From Bacilli bacterium (lineage in GTDB: Bacteria; Bacillota_I; Bacilli_A; RF39; UBA660), in assembly GCA_028694645.1 (NCBI GenBank), contig JAQVKM010000001.1:1-64000 (forward strand): a stretch of 64,000 bases of DNA. Reading direction: 5' to 3'. Position numbers and translations under genes: made by a program. Under the pieces are notes generated by a model, which was not told where the DNA came from, made no database searches, and worked only from the letters and a program-made list of their open reading frames with translations. Shown piece by piece: positions 10,082 through 20,143 of this stretch; the first letter of the stretch is position 1; every line of letters starts with the position of its first letter.

Positions 10082-10819
10082 ATGAAAAAAATTCATTTAA
10101 AAAAAAGAAAATTTAAATCTAAATCTAATGTTATTGTAATTATAATTTTAATAATTATGATAAGTATATACATTAGCTTTAGTTTTATAAATAAAAAAAT
10201 AATTCCTGTTTTTATGGATTATGCTGAAAGTGAAGCTAATAAAATAGCTGTTTTAGTTATAAATCAGGCTATTAATGAAGAAATAACTAATAATCTTAAT
10301 ATAGAAGATTTATTTCTAATTATAAAAGATAATAATGGTAATATTAAAAGTATTGATTTTAATCCAATATATGTAAATAAAATGTTAAGTAAAATCAATA
10401 ACAATGTCCAAAATTATTTGTCCAAATTAGAGCAAGGAAAAATAAATCTAGAGAATAATAAATATTATAATAAAAATGATAAATTAAAATCAGGAGTTAT
10501 ATTTGAAATACCAAGTGGGGTTATTTTTAATAATGTTATATTATCTAATATAGGCCCTAAAATACCAGTTAAATTAAATATGATAGGTAATATATCAAGT
10601 AATATTTATACTGATGTTACAGAATATGGAATTAATAATGCTGTTGTAAAAATATTTGTAAATATTCAAATGATGGAACAAGTAATATTACCTTATGTAT
10701 CAAAAAAAATTACAGTTAAATCAGATATTCCAATTGCAATTAAATTAATCCAAGGAGAAATTCCTAATTATTATTTTAATGGAATAAAAAGCTCTAATTT
10801 ATCTATCCCAACTAATTAA
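10082..10819 (+). CDS. sporulation protein YunB-like
   Basis: N-terminal TM, IIPVFMDYAESEANKIA...INQAI and C-terminal QGEIPNYYFNG, typical of YunB. Confidence 0.7.
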   Translation: MKKIHLKKRKFKSKSNVIVIIILIIMISIYISFSFINKKIIPVFMDYAESEANKIAVLVINQAINEEITNNLNIEDLFLIIKDNNGNIKSIDFNPIYVNKMLSKINNNVQNYLSKLEQGKINLENNKYYNKNDKLKSGVIFEIPSGVIFNNVILSNIGPKIPVKLNMIGNISSNIYTDVTEYGINNAVVKIFVNIQMMEQVILPYVSKKITVKSDIPIAIKLIQGEIPNYYFNGIKSSNLSIPTN

Positions 10820-10861
10820 TATTTAAAAAAAATAAATAATATGATATACTTATTTTAGTTA

Positions 10862-11170
10862 TTGAAAAGAGGTATAAATATGAAATATTTATTTATAAAT
10901 GATTTAAAATATGAATTAATTGAAAATTATAAAGATGCATTAAATATTGACGAACTAATAAATAAAATGACTGATTATTTTAATGAATTTGATTATGTAA
11001 TAGGTGATTATTCATATGGTAAATTACGTTTAAAAGGATTTTGTAATAAAGATAATAAAAATTACAAAGATATAAATGATATAAATAATTTAAAAATATA
11101 TATAAATGATTTTTGTGCTTATGATTGTAGATATTTTGTGATAAAAAAAATATCAGACGAAATAATGTAA
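10862..11170 (+). CDS. hypothetical protein
   Basis: 102-aa ORF with GAAAAGAGG RBS. Confidence 0.5.
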   Translation: MKRGINMKYLFINDLKYELIENYKDALNIDELINKMTDYFNEFDYVIGDYSYGKLRLKGFCNKDNKNYKDINDINNLKIYINDFCAYDCRYFVIKKISDEIM

Positions 11171-11234
11171 AATATAGTAAAGTTGCTATATTTTTTTTGA
11201 AAAATAAACTATAATATATATAAGAGGTGTAATA

Positions 11235-13358
11235 GTGGAAGAACAAATAATAGAATTATTAAAAAATAGTGATAAAGCTTTAGCTGTAGACGAAATAATA
11301 GATTTATTACAAAAAGATACTGTAGAAGAATTTAAAGAAACTTTAAAAACTTTAAATAAATTAGAAGATGAACTTAAAATATGTAGAACAAATAAAAACA
11401 AATATATGTTATTCGAAAACAATAATTTAAAAATAGGAACATTAATTGGAACGAAAAAATCATATGGATTTGTTGATATTGAAGGAAATGAAGATGTATT
11501 TATACCTCCAAATGCAATGAATGGAGCTATTCATAATGATAAAGTAATAGTAGAAATTACTAGCAAAAAAGGAATAGATTTAGAAGGACGAATTGTTAGA
11601 ATAGTTGATCGTAAATTAAATAATATGGTTGGAGAAGTTATTGTAAAAAATAATCAAAAAACTGTTGTTTTAGACAATGAAAGAGTTAAATTAAATGTAA
11701 TATTAGATGAAACAAAAGATAAAGGTGCAATGGAAGGCCATAAAGTATATGTCAAAATAACTAATAAAATAGGTGATAATACATATAATGGTGAAGTTAT
11801 AAAAATATTAGGTCATAAAAATGACCCAGGTGTAGATATATTATCAATTGTTTATAAATATGACATCAATGATACTTTTAGTGATGAGGTTATGAATGAA
11901 TTAGATGATATTCCATCTGTTGTTTCACAAGATGAAATCAATAAAAGAAGTAATCATGATCTAAGAAATATGACAATTTTTACAATAGATGGTAAAGACA
12001 CCAAAGATATAGATGATGCTATTTCTATTGAAAAATTAGAAAATGGTCATTATAAATTAGGTGTTCATATAGCTGATGTAAGTCATTATGTAAAAGAAGG
12101 AACAGCTTTATATAAAGAAGCAAGAGATAGAGGAACTAGTGTTTATTTAGCCGATCGCGTTATTCCAATGTTACCTCATAAATTATCTAATGGAATTTGC
12201 TCGTTAAACCCAAATGTTGATAGACTAGCAGTTACATGTATGATGGAAATTGATCAAAAAGGTAATACTGTTGATTATGATATATATGAAAGTGTTATTA
12301 AATCAAATATTCAAATGACTTATGAAAATGTAAATAAAATTCTTGAAGAAAACATAATCCCTGAAGGTTATGAACCTTTTGTAAATGATTTGAAAACAAT
12401 GAAGGAATTAGCTGATATATTACGTCAAATGAAAACAGAAAGAGGATATATAGATTTTGATTTAGATGAATCAAAAATAATTGTTAATGAACTAGGAGAA
12501 GCTGTTGATGTTGTATTAAGAGATAGAGGAACTGGAGAAAAATTAATTGAAGATTTCATGATTGCAGCTAATGAAACAATAGCTACACATGTTTATAATA
12601 TGGAATTTTTACCATTTGTTTATCGTATTCATGGTGAACCAAGCGAAGAAAAAATAACTAGATTTATTAATTATGTAAGTAGTTGTGGTTATACGTTAAC
12701 AGGTAAATTTGATAAAATGTATCCAAGTAGCATGCAAAAGATATTAGATCAATTAAAAGAAAAACCAGAATTCCATATATTTTCATCTTTATTATTAAGA
12801 AGTATGCAAAAAGCTGTATATGATATTAAAAATATAGGACACTTTGGTTTAGGTAGTAAATGTTATACACATTTTACTTCACCAATAAGAAGATTTCCAG
12901 ATACAACAGTACATCGTTTATTACATAAATATTTTGTTGATAACAAAATGGATTCAGATACCATTGATTTTGAAACACAAAATTTATTAGATATAACTGA
13001 ACATTCTTCAAAAAAAGAAAGAGATTCTGTTGATTGTGAAAGAGATGTTGATGATATGAAAAAAGCAGAATATATGCAAAAACATATCGGTGAAAATTTC
13101 ACGGGAATGGTATCAAGTATTATGTCTCGAGGAATGTATGTAGAACTTCCTAATTTAATAGAGGGAAGAGTTTCAATTGAAGATTTAAAAGATGATTATT
13201 ATACATTTGATGAATCTACAATTAGTTTAGTTGGAAATAAAAATAAAAGAGGATATCGCTTAGGAGATATAGTTAATGTAACTGTAAAAGCTGCAAGAAA
13301 AGATTTAGGTGAAATTGATTTTATTATTACAAAAGGACAAAAAGAAGAACAAAAATAA
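11235..13358 (+). CDS. rnr: ribonuclease R
   Basis: RNB domain (TIDGKDTKDIDDAIS...), CSD/S1 domains; next to smpB and ssrA. Confidence 0.95.
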   Translation: MEEQIIELLKNSDKALAVDEIIDLLQKDTVEEFKETLKTLNKLEDELKICRTNKNKYMLFENNNLKIGTLIGTKKSYGFVDIEGNEDVFIPPNAMNGAIHNDKVIVEITSKKGIDLEGRIVRIVDRKLNNMVGEVIVKNNQKTVVLDNERVKLNVILDETKDKGAMEGHKVYVKITNKIGDNTYNGEVIKILGHKNDPGVDILSIVYKYDINDTFSDEVMNELDDIPSVVSQDEINKRSNHDLRNMTIFTIDGKDTKDIDDAISIEKLENGHYKLGVHIADVSHYVKEGTALYKEARDRGTSVYLADRVIPMLPHKLSNGICSLNPNVDRLAVTCMMEIDQKGNTVDYDIYESVIKSNIQMTYENVNKILEENIIPEGYEPFVNDLKTMKELADILRQMKTERGYIDFDLDESKIIVNELGEAVDVVLRDRGTGEKLIEDFMIAANETIATHVYNMEFLPFVYRIHGEPSEEKITRFINYVSSCGYTLTGKFDKMYPSSMQKILDQLKEKPEFHIFSSLLLRSMQKAVYDIKNIGHFGLGSKCYTHFTSPIRRFPDTTVHRLLHKYFVDNKMDSDTIDFETQNLLDITEHSSKKERDSVDCERDVDDMKKAEYMQKHIGENFTGMVSSIMSRGMYVELPNLIEGRVSIEDLKDDYYTFDESTISLVGNKNKRGYRLGDIVNVTVKAARKDLGEIDFIITKGQKEEQK

Positions 13359-13373
13359 AGTAGGTGATTAACT

Positions 13374-13814
13374 ATGATAGAAATTAACAATAGAAAAGCT
13401 AGATTTGATTATGAAATAATTGATACCATTGAAGCTGGAATTGTTTTAACAGGTACAGAAATTAAATCTATTAGACTTGGTAATGCTAATTTAAAAGATA
13501 GTTATGCTATTATAAAAAATAATGAAATATTTTTACTTAACATGCATATTAGTGAATATAAAGAAGGCAATATTTTTAATCATAATGAAACAAGAACAAG
13601 AAAACTTTTGTTACACAAAAAAGAAATATTTAAATTAAGAGATAAATTAGTTTTAGAGGGATTTACTTTAATTCCTTTGAAATTATATTTCAAAAAAAAT
13701 AATGCTAAAATATTATTAGGTTTAGCTAAAGGTAAAAAAAATTATGATAAAAGAGAAGCTATCAAAAAAAGAGATGTTGAATTAGAAATAAAAAAATATA
13801 TTAAATATAATTAA
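13374..13814 (+). CDS. smpB: SsrA-binding protein
   Basis: [29 protein letters not shown]...[10 protein letters not shown]. Confidence 0.95.
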   Translation: MIEINNRKARFDYEIIDTIEAGIVLTGTEIKSIRLGNANLKDSYAIIKNNEIFLLNMHISEYKEGNIFNHNETRTRKLLLHKKEIFKLRDKLVLEGFTLIPLKLYFKKNNAKILLGLAKGKKNYDKREAIKKRDVELEIKKYIKYN

Positions 13815-13853
13815 TTTGAATTATAACACTTTTTGTGTTATAATTTCATCTAT

Positions 13854-14233
13854 GGGGATGTCAAGGTTTCGACGGAAATGTTGAGCTTTAAACTGCAAGT
13901 GGAAGGTACTCCTTACGTACAAAAAAACAATAAATGCAAACAAAATAAAAACTGCATTTGCTTCAGTATTCAATAGCAATACTGTTGCCTTCGCTTAATT
14001 TAATTTAGGAAATGCAACTTTCTTTAAATCATTTTCTACGTGATTTACTGAGGGTTCGATTTAGTAGAATATATCATTATTTAGCTTAGTAATAATGATG
14101 AAATTTATAAGCTTGCTAAACAATGGATTGTTAGTTATTAACATTGTTTGGGACTTTAATTAACTAACTAAACTTGTAGATGTTTTCTGTTATATGTTTT
14201 CGGACAGGAGTTCAATTCTCCTCATCTCCACCA
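13854..14233 (+). ncRNA. ssrA: transfer-messenger RNA; tag ANKIKTAFASVFNSNTVAFA
   Basis: GGGGATGTCAAGGTTTCGACGG 5' end, 3' GGAGTTCAATTCTCCTCATCTCCACCA; tag frame GCA at 13936 to TAA at 13996-13998. Confidence 0.95.
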
Positions 14234-14328
14234 TATTGATAGGAAACTCGAACTTTTCGAGTATGTATAGAAAATACTAACTAAATTATAGTTGGTATTT
14301 TTTTGTGTACTAGGAAAGAGGGATTAAA

Positions 14329-14601
14329 ATGTTACAAATAGAAACTAAAGAAATTAAAATAAGTGAAGAATTAAAAAGAAAAATAGAAATGATAGGAAGA
14401 TTTACTAATACTAAACCAATAATTAAAAACGGAAGTATTAGAAATATAAAAGGGACTAATATTGCATATGTAGAACCTCATCAAATATTTATAAAAAATA
14501 ATATATATTTGATATATGATGAATCTGATATTGTATTTATAAATAATCTATATAATTCTATTTATTTAAAAGATTTAGAAAATTATATAAAACAAAATTA
14601 A
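14329..14601 (+). CDS. conserved small protein of the ssrA-associated elements (copy 1)
   Basis: Homologous to 21339-21614 and to the N-terminus of 28763-29344. Confidence 0.7.
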   Translation: MLQIETKEIKISEELKRKIEMIGRFTNTKPIIKNGSIRNIKGTNIAYVEPHQIFIKNNIYLIYDESDIVFINNLYNSIYLKDLENYIKQN

Positions 14602-14679
14602 AATCTTGACTTTGATAAGATAAAACTATATTATATAAAACTAGTAAGTGGCAAGTACTGCATTTAGTGGAGGTACATT

Positions 14680-14748
14680 ATGAATAAACCATTAAACAAG
14701 TTAAAACAATATAATAATCAAAGAGGAGTCAAGAGTATTAGTAAATAA
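14680..14748 (+). CDS. putative 22-aa leader peptide upstream of recombinase 1
   Basis: SD TGGAGG; MNKPLNKLKQYNNQRGVKSISK*; its 3' end overlaps a terminator hairpin. Confidence 0.55.
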   Translation: MNKPLNKLKQYNNQRGVKSISK

Positions 14749-14769
14749 TGCTTTTGTCTCCTCTTTTTT
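14721..14769 (+). promoter_or_regulatory. candidate transcription attenuator/terminator before serine recombinase 1
   Basis: AGAGGAGTCAAGAG...CTTTTGTCTCCTCTTTTTTT hairpin between leader ORF and recombinase. Confidence 0.65.
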
Positions 14770-14789
14770 TGATAGAAAGAGGGAAATGA

Positions 14790-16556
<1,767 letters not shown>

Positions 16557-16723
16557 AAAAAGAAAGTCAAAAGACTGTCAAAAATAAATTTGTATATACA
16601 AATAAAAAAGCAATAAATCTTTGATTTATAAGAGTAAAACTTGCTACTAGCAAGTTGTTGTAATACAGAACTTATCCTGATAAAAAGATAACAAAAAATT
16701 CTGCTTTAAAAAGGAGGCTTATT

Positions 16724-17152
16724 TTGAAAGATAATAAAATAACTGTGAGATTTTCTAATGATGAATTAGAAAAAATAAATGAAGTAGCAAAACAAAAAAA
16801 GATTAAAACAGCAACACTAATTAGAAATATAACTTTATCATCACTTACCAATCAAGAATTGCTAAGTGAAAAAGATGAACTAAGAGATTTTATAATTAAA
16901 ACAATTGAAGAATCTAGTGATAAAAAATTAGGAAGAATAATATCATTAATATTTAGAGCAACATCTAAAATAGAAGAAGTATTTGAGCAAAATGATTTAT
17001 TCTATCAAAATACTAGAGATTTCTATAATTGGGAATATGATAAAAAGGAATATATAAATAGAAATTATTATCATCCAATATCAGAACTTGCAATGGAATT
17101 TATTAAAGAAAGAGATGAAGAAAGAATGAAGAATAGAATTAAATCGGATTAG
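16724..17152 (+). CDS. RHH/MobC-like DNA-binding protein
   Basis: KITVRFSNDELEKINEVAKQKKIKTATLIRNITLSSL; paralogue fused in 28763-29344. Confidence 0.65.
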   Translation: MKDNKITVRFSNDELEKINEVAKQKKIKTATLIRNITLSSLTNQELLSEKDELRDFIIKTIEESSDKKLGRIISLIFRATSKIEEVFEQNDLFYQNTRDFYNWEYDKKEYINRNYYHPISELAMEFIKERDEERMKNRIKSD

Positions 17153-17190
17153 TAAAATATCAAAATATTCTATAAAATAATTAAAAACCC

Positions 17191-17219
17191 TTGAAAATTC
17201 GGGGGGGGTATGTTATTAT
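17191..17219 (+). promoter_or_regulatory. DGR target promoter with a G8 tract in the spacer
   Basis: TTGAAA (17191-17196), 17-bp spacer containing GGGGGGGG (17201-17208), extended -10 TGT-TATTAT (17211-17219). Confidence 0.7.
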
Positions 17220-17257
17220 ATTGTTAATCAATAAATTAATAGTAGAGGAGTAAGAAT

Positions 17258-18907
17258 ATGAGTTATTTTAAATTATGTAGTAAAAAGATTGTTGATTTAA
17301 AAAAAACAGGTTTTACATTAATCGAGTTATTAGCAGTAATAGTAATATTAGCAATAATAGCATTAATTGCAACACCAACGATTTTAGGAGTAATAGAAAA
17401 AGCTAAAAAAGGAGCAGCAGAAGCAAGTGCATTAGGTTATATAGATGCAGTAGAAAAGTTATCATTAACTTCATCTTTAAATGGAGATGATTCATTAAAT
17501 GAGGGAACTTATGAAGTACCTACATTAAATTCAAAAGTAGATATAAAAGGAAAAAAACCAACATTAGGTAATGTTACCGTAAATTCTGACGGTGAGGTAA
17601 CGAGTGCGACTCTTGCTATAAATGGTTATAAAGTTAGTTATACTGACTCAATAGCAAAAGTAGTGAGTAGTGAAATTACTGACATGACATATACTGAAAA
17701 TGTATTGAAAGGAACAGATCCAGTCCTAGGTACAGGAATGATACCAGTAACAATAGCAAATGATGGAACAGTAACATATGCTGATGTAAATAAAGAATGG
17801 TATAACTATACAGATAAGAAATGGGCAAACGCAGTAAAATTATCTTCAGGAACATATGCAGTAGGACAAGTTATACCGGAGTCTGCAATACAATCATATT
17901 TTGTGTGGATACCAAGATATAAATATAAAATATTTAATATAGGAAATTATACAAGTGGAATAACAGGAACACCAACTAGTAGTACAAAACAAAGTATAGA
18001 AATAGTATTTGAATCAAAAGATAAAACTGTATCAACAGGAAATACAGTAGGATCATATTTAACTCATCCCGCCTTTACAGCTTTAGATACAAATGGAATC
18101 TGGGTTGGTAAATTTGAAACAGGATATTTAGGTGCAACAACGAAAGAAACAGCTCAAGTAACAAGTTCTGATCAAACTAAAATAATAGTTAAACCTAATG
18201 TATTTAGTTGGAGGAATAATACAATTTATAACATGTTTGTTTCAAGTTATAACTATGATAGAACAAATGATTCTCATATGATGAAAAATACAGAGTGGGG
18301 AGCAGTAGCATATCTTTCACATTCCGTATATGGAATAAATAAAGAAGTAAATATAAATAATAACTCATCATATAAAACAGGGTATAGTGCCTTAACTACA
18401 ACTAATCAAACAACATATCCAGGAACATATGGTGATGGATCAAACTATAATAATGCATATAATACAACAACAGGTTACCTAGCATCAACAACCGGAAATA
18501 TAACAGGAATATATGATATGTCTGGTGGAGCTTGGGAATATATGGCTTCATATATGTTTGGACAACTTGGAAGTAGTGGATTTACTGCTGCTAATATTGC
18601 AACTTATAATTCAAAATATTTTGATATTTATAGTGCTTCAAGTACAATAACAGGTTATAATTACAGAATATTAGGAGATGCGACTGGAGAAATAGGGCCA
18701 TTTTATAGTTATGCAGATGGAGATGGAAGTACAAGATACCATAACAGTTGGTACGCTGACTATTCGTACTTCGTTGAGTCTTCTTACCCTTGGTTCAATC
18801 GAGGCGGTGGTTACTACAGTGGAGTTCTTGCGGGTCAGTTCAATTTCAGTAGGAACACAGGGGCTGTGTACACTAGCGTTGGTTCCCGCCTCGTTCTTGC
18901 AGGCTAA
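17258..18907 (+). CDS. DGR target protein: prepilin-type N-terminus plus FGE-sulfatase/C-type-lectin-like variable domain
   Basis: KTGFTLIELLAVIVILAIIALIATP prepilin motif; C-terminal WYADYSYF...WFNRGGGYYSGVLAG...GSRLVLAG encoded by VR. Confidence 0.92.
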   Translation: MSYFKLCSKKIVDLKKTGFTLIELLAVIVILAIIALIATPTILGVIEKAKKGAAEASALGYIDAVEKLSLTSSLNGDDSLNEGTYEVPTLNSKVDIKGKKPTLGNVTVNSDGEVTSATLAINGYKVSYTDSIAKVVSSEITDMTYTENVLKGTDPVLGTGMIPVTIANDGTVTYADVNKEWYNYTDKKWANAVKLSSGTYAVGQVIPESAIQSYFVWIPRYKYKIFNIGNYTSGITGTPTSSTKQSIEIVFESKDKTVSTGNTVGSYLTHPAFTALDTNGIWVGKFETGYLGATTKETAQVTSSDQTKIIVKPNVFSWRNNTIYNMFVSSYNYDRTNDSHMMKNTEWGAVAYLSHSVYGINKEVNINNNSSYKTGYSALTTTNQTTYPGTYGDGSNYNNAYNTTTGYLASTTGNITGIYDMSGGAWEYMASYMFGQLGSSGFTAANIATYNSKYFDIYSASSTITGYNYRILGDATGEIGPFYSYADGDGSTRYHNSWYADYSYFVESSYPWFNRGGGYYSGVLAGQFNFSRNTGAVYTSVGSRLVLAG

Positions 18908-18911
18908 AATT
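18752..18911 (+). repeat. DGR variable repeat (VR)
   Basis: 160-bp gap-free match to TR 19051-19210 (offset 299); 15 mismatches, 14 at TR adenines. Confidence 0.95.
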
Positions 18912-18924
18912 TCGGAAATTTTAG
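18904..18924. other. inverted repeat overlapping/abutting the VR 3' end (candidate DGR hairpin/cruciform)
   Basis: CTAAAATTTC-G-GAAATTTTAG perfect arms. Confidence 0.75.
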
Positions 18925-18947
18925 TCTAACCCTTTTTCTTTGAATGG

Positions 18948-18981
18948 AGTATGCCCTGCCCCTTTTTAGGCAGGGCATACT
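18948..18981. other. 13-bp perfect stem hairpin between VR and TR
   Basis: AGTATGCCCTGCC-CCTTTTTA-GGCAGGGCATACT. Confidence 0.8.
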
Positions 18982-19050
18982 AAAAATTATGGCATTTATT
19001 TTAAATAAATGTAGGCATTAAACTGTTAAAAAACTAACCCTTTAACTCTT

Positions 19051-19210
19051 TACGCTGACAATTCGAACTTCGTTGACTCTTCTAACCCTTGGTTCAATCG
19101 AGGCGGTAATTACAACAATGGAGTTCTTGCAGGTCAGTTCAATTTCAATAGGAACACAGGAGCTGTGAACACTAACATTGGTTCCCGCCTCGTTCTTGCA
19201 GACTAAAATT
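19051..19210 (+). repeat. DGR template repeat (TR)
   Basis: 160-bp homologue of VR, AAT/AAC-rich at variable codons, between target gene and RT. Confidence 0.95.
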
Positions 19211-19357
19211 ATAAAGTTATATTCTTCATCAATATATAAGTTTAAGGACTTATAAAAGATGCTTATTTTAGAAGTTTAAGGCCTATCTATTTATTAGATA
19301 AAAATATAAATAAAATATTTTGATGAGTAGTAAAATGATGAAAACTAGAATATTTAT

Positions 19358-19386
19358 GCAGTACAACTTTTTTGTTCTGCTTTTTT
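19358..19386 (+). terminator. terminator downstream of TR
   Basis: GCAGTACAACTTTTTTGTTCTGCTTTTTT. Confidence 0.7.
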
Positions 19387-19415
19387 AGTGTTTTACAGAT
19401 TTTGGAGGTATGTTT

Positions 19416-19781
19416 ATGAGTAAAATATACAATGAATATTTAAGATTAAAAGAAATTGATAGTAATAAATTATATTTATTTAAAAGTGGCAAATTTTATA
19501 TATTTGTAGGTGATGATTGTGATTTGATAAATGAATGTGTAGTATTAAAGAAAACCCCTTTTTCAAAAGAAACTTTTAAATGTGGGTTCCCAGTTAATTC
19601 TTTAGAACAATATTTGAGAGTTTTTAGTAATCATAAATTAAATATTCAAGTTGTGGAAGAAATAAGTGATATCGATGAACCAAAAATAGTGCTTGATTTT
19701 ATAAAGGAAATAGATATAGATAATATTACTCCAATGGAAGCAATAATAACTTTGAAAAAATTAAAGGACTTAGTAAGATGA
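19416..19781 (+). CDS. MutS-like DGR accessory protein (MutS domain I plus MutS-like C-terminal tail, no ATPase)
   Basis: YLRLKEIDSNKLYLFKSGKFYIFVGDD...FKCGFPVNSLEQYL resembles MutS domain I; ends ITPMEAIITLKKLKDLVR like MutS C-terminal TPLEALN-L-EL. Confidence 0.75.
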   Translation: MSKIYNEYLRLKEIDSNKLYLFKSGKFYIFVGDDCDLINECVVLKKTPFSKETFKCGFPVNSLEQYLRVFSNHKLNIQVVEEISDIDEPKIVLDFIKEIDIDNITPMEAIITLKKLKDLVR

Positions 19782-20143
19782 ATGATAAAAAGAGTGCAGA
19801 AGATTTAATTATATATAAGCAATATTTAATTTTAATATATTATACGGAGATGATAACTGAAAAATTTCCTAAAAGTCAAAAATTGTCATTAGTAACAAAT
19901 ATTAAAAATAATACATATGATGGTATGAAAAAAATAATACTTGCTTATAAATATTATGAAAAAACTGATAAATTAAAATCACTAAATGAGCTTGATATTA
20001 ACTTAAAAATGCTAAAAGTATTAATTAGAATTTCTTATAAACGAAAATATATAAATAGTAAAAATTATGAAGCTTGGAGTAAAAAAATAAATAATATTGG
20101 TAATTTATTAGGTGGCTGGATTGTATCATGTCTAAAACAATAA
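19778..20143 (+). CDS. avd: Avd-like four-helix-bundle DGR accessory protein
   Basis: 121-aa basic helical protein; ATGA overlap with upstream ORF, overlaps RT start. Confidence 0.8.
   Translation: MNDKKSAEDLIIYKQYLILIYYTEMITEKFPKSQKLSLVTNIKNNTYDGMKKIILAYKYYEKTDKLKSLNELDINLKMLKVLIRISYKRKYINSKNYEAWSKKINNIGNLLGGWIVSCLKQ

Noticed and set aside
16724-17152. Antitoxin of a type II TA pair
   Set aside because: RHH-like N-terminus fits, but no toxin-like partner is adjacent and the paralogue is fused to a mobile-element protein; MobC-like is a better fit.
18711-18929. 72-aa ORF overlapping the VR in another frame
   Set aside because: Alternative frame of the DGR target gene; VR changes follow the AAY codons of the 17258-18907 frame.
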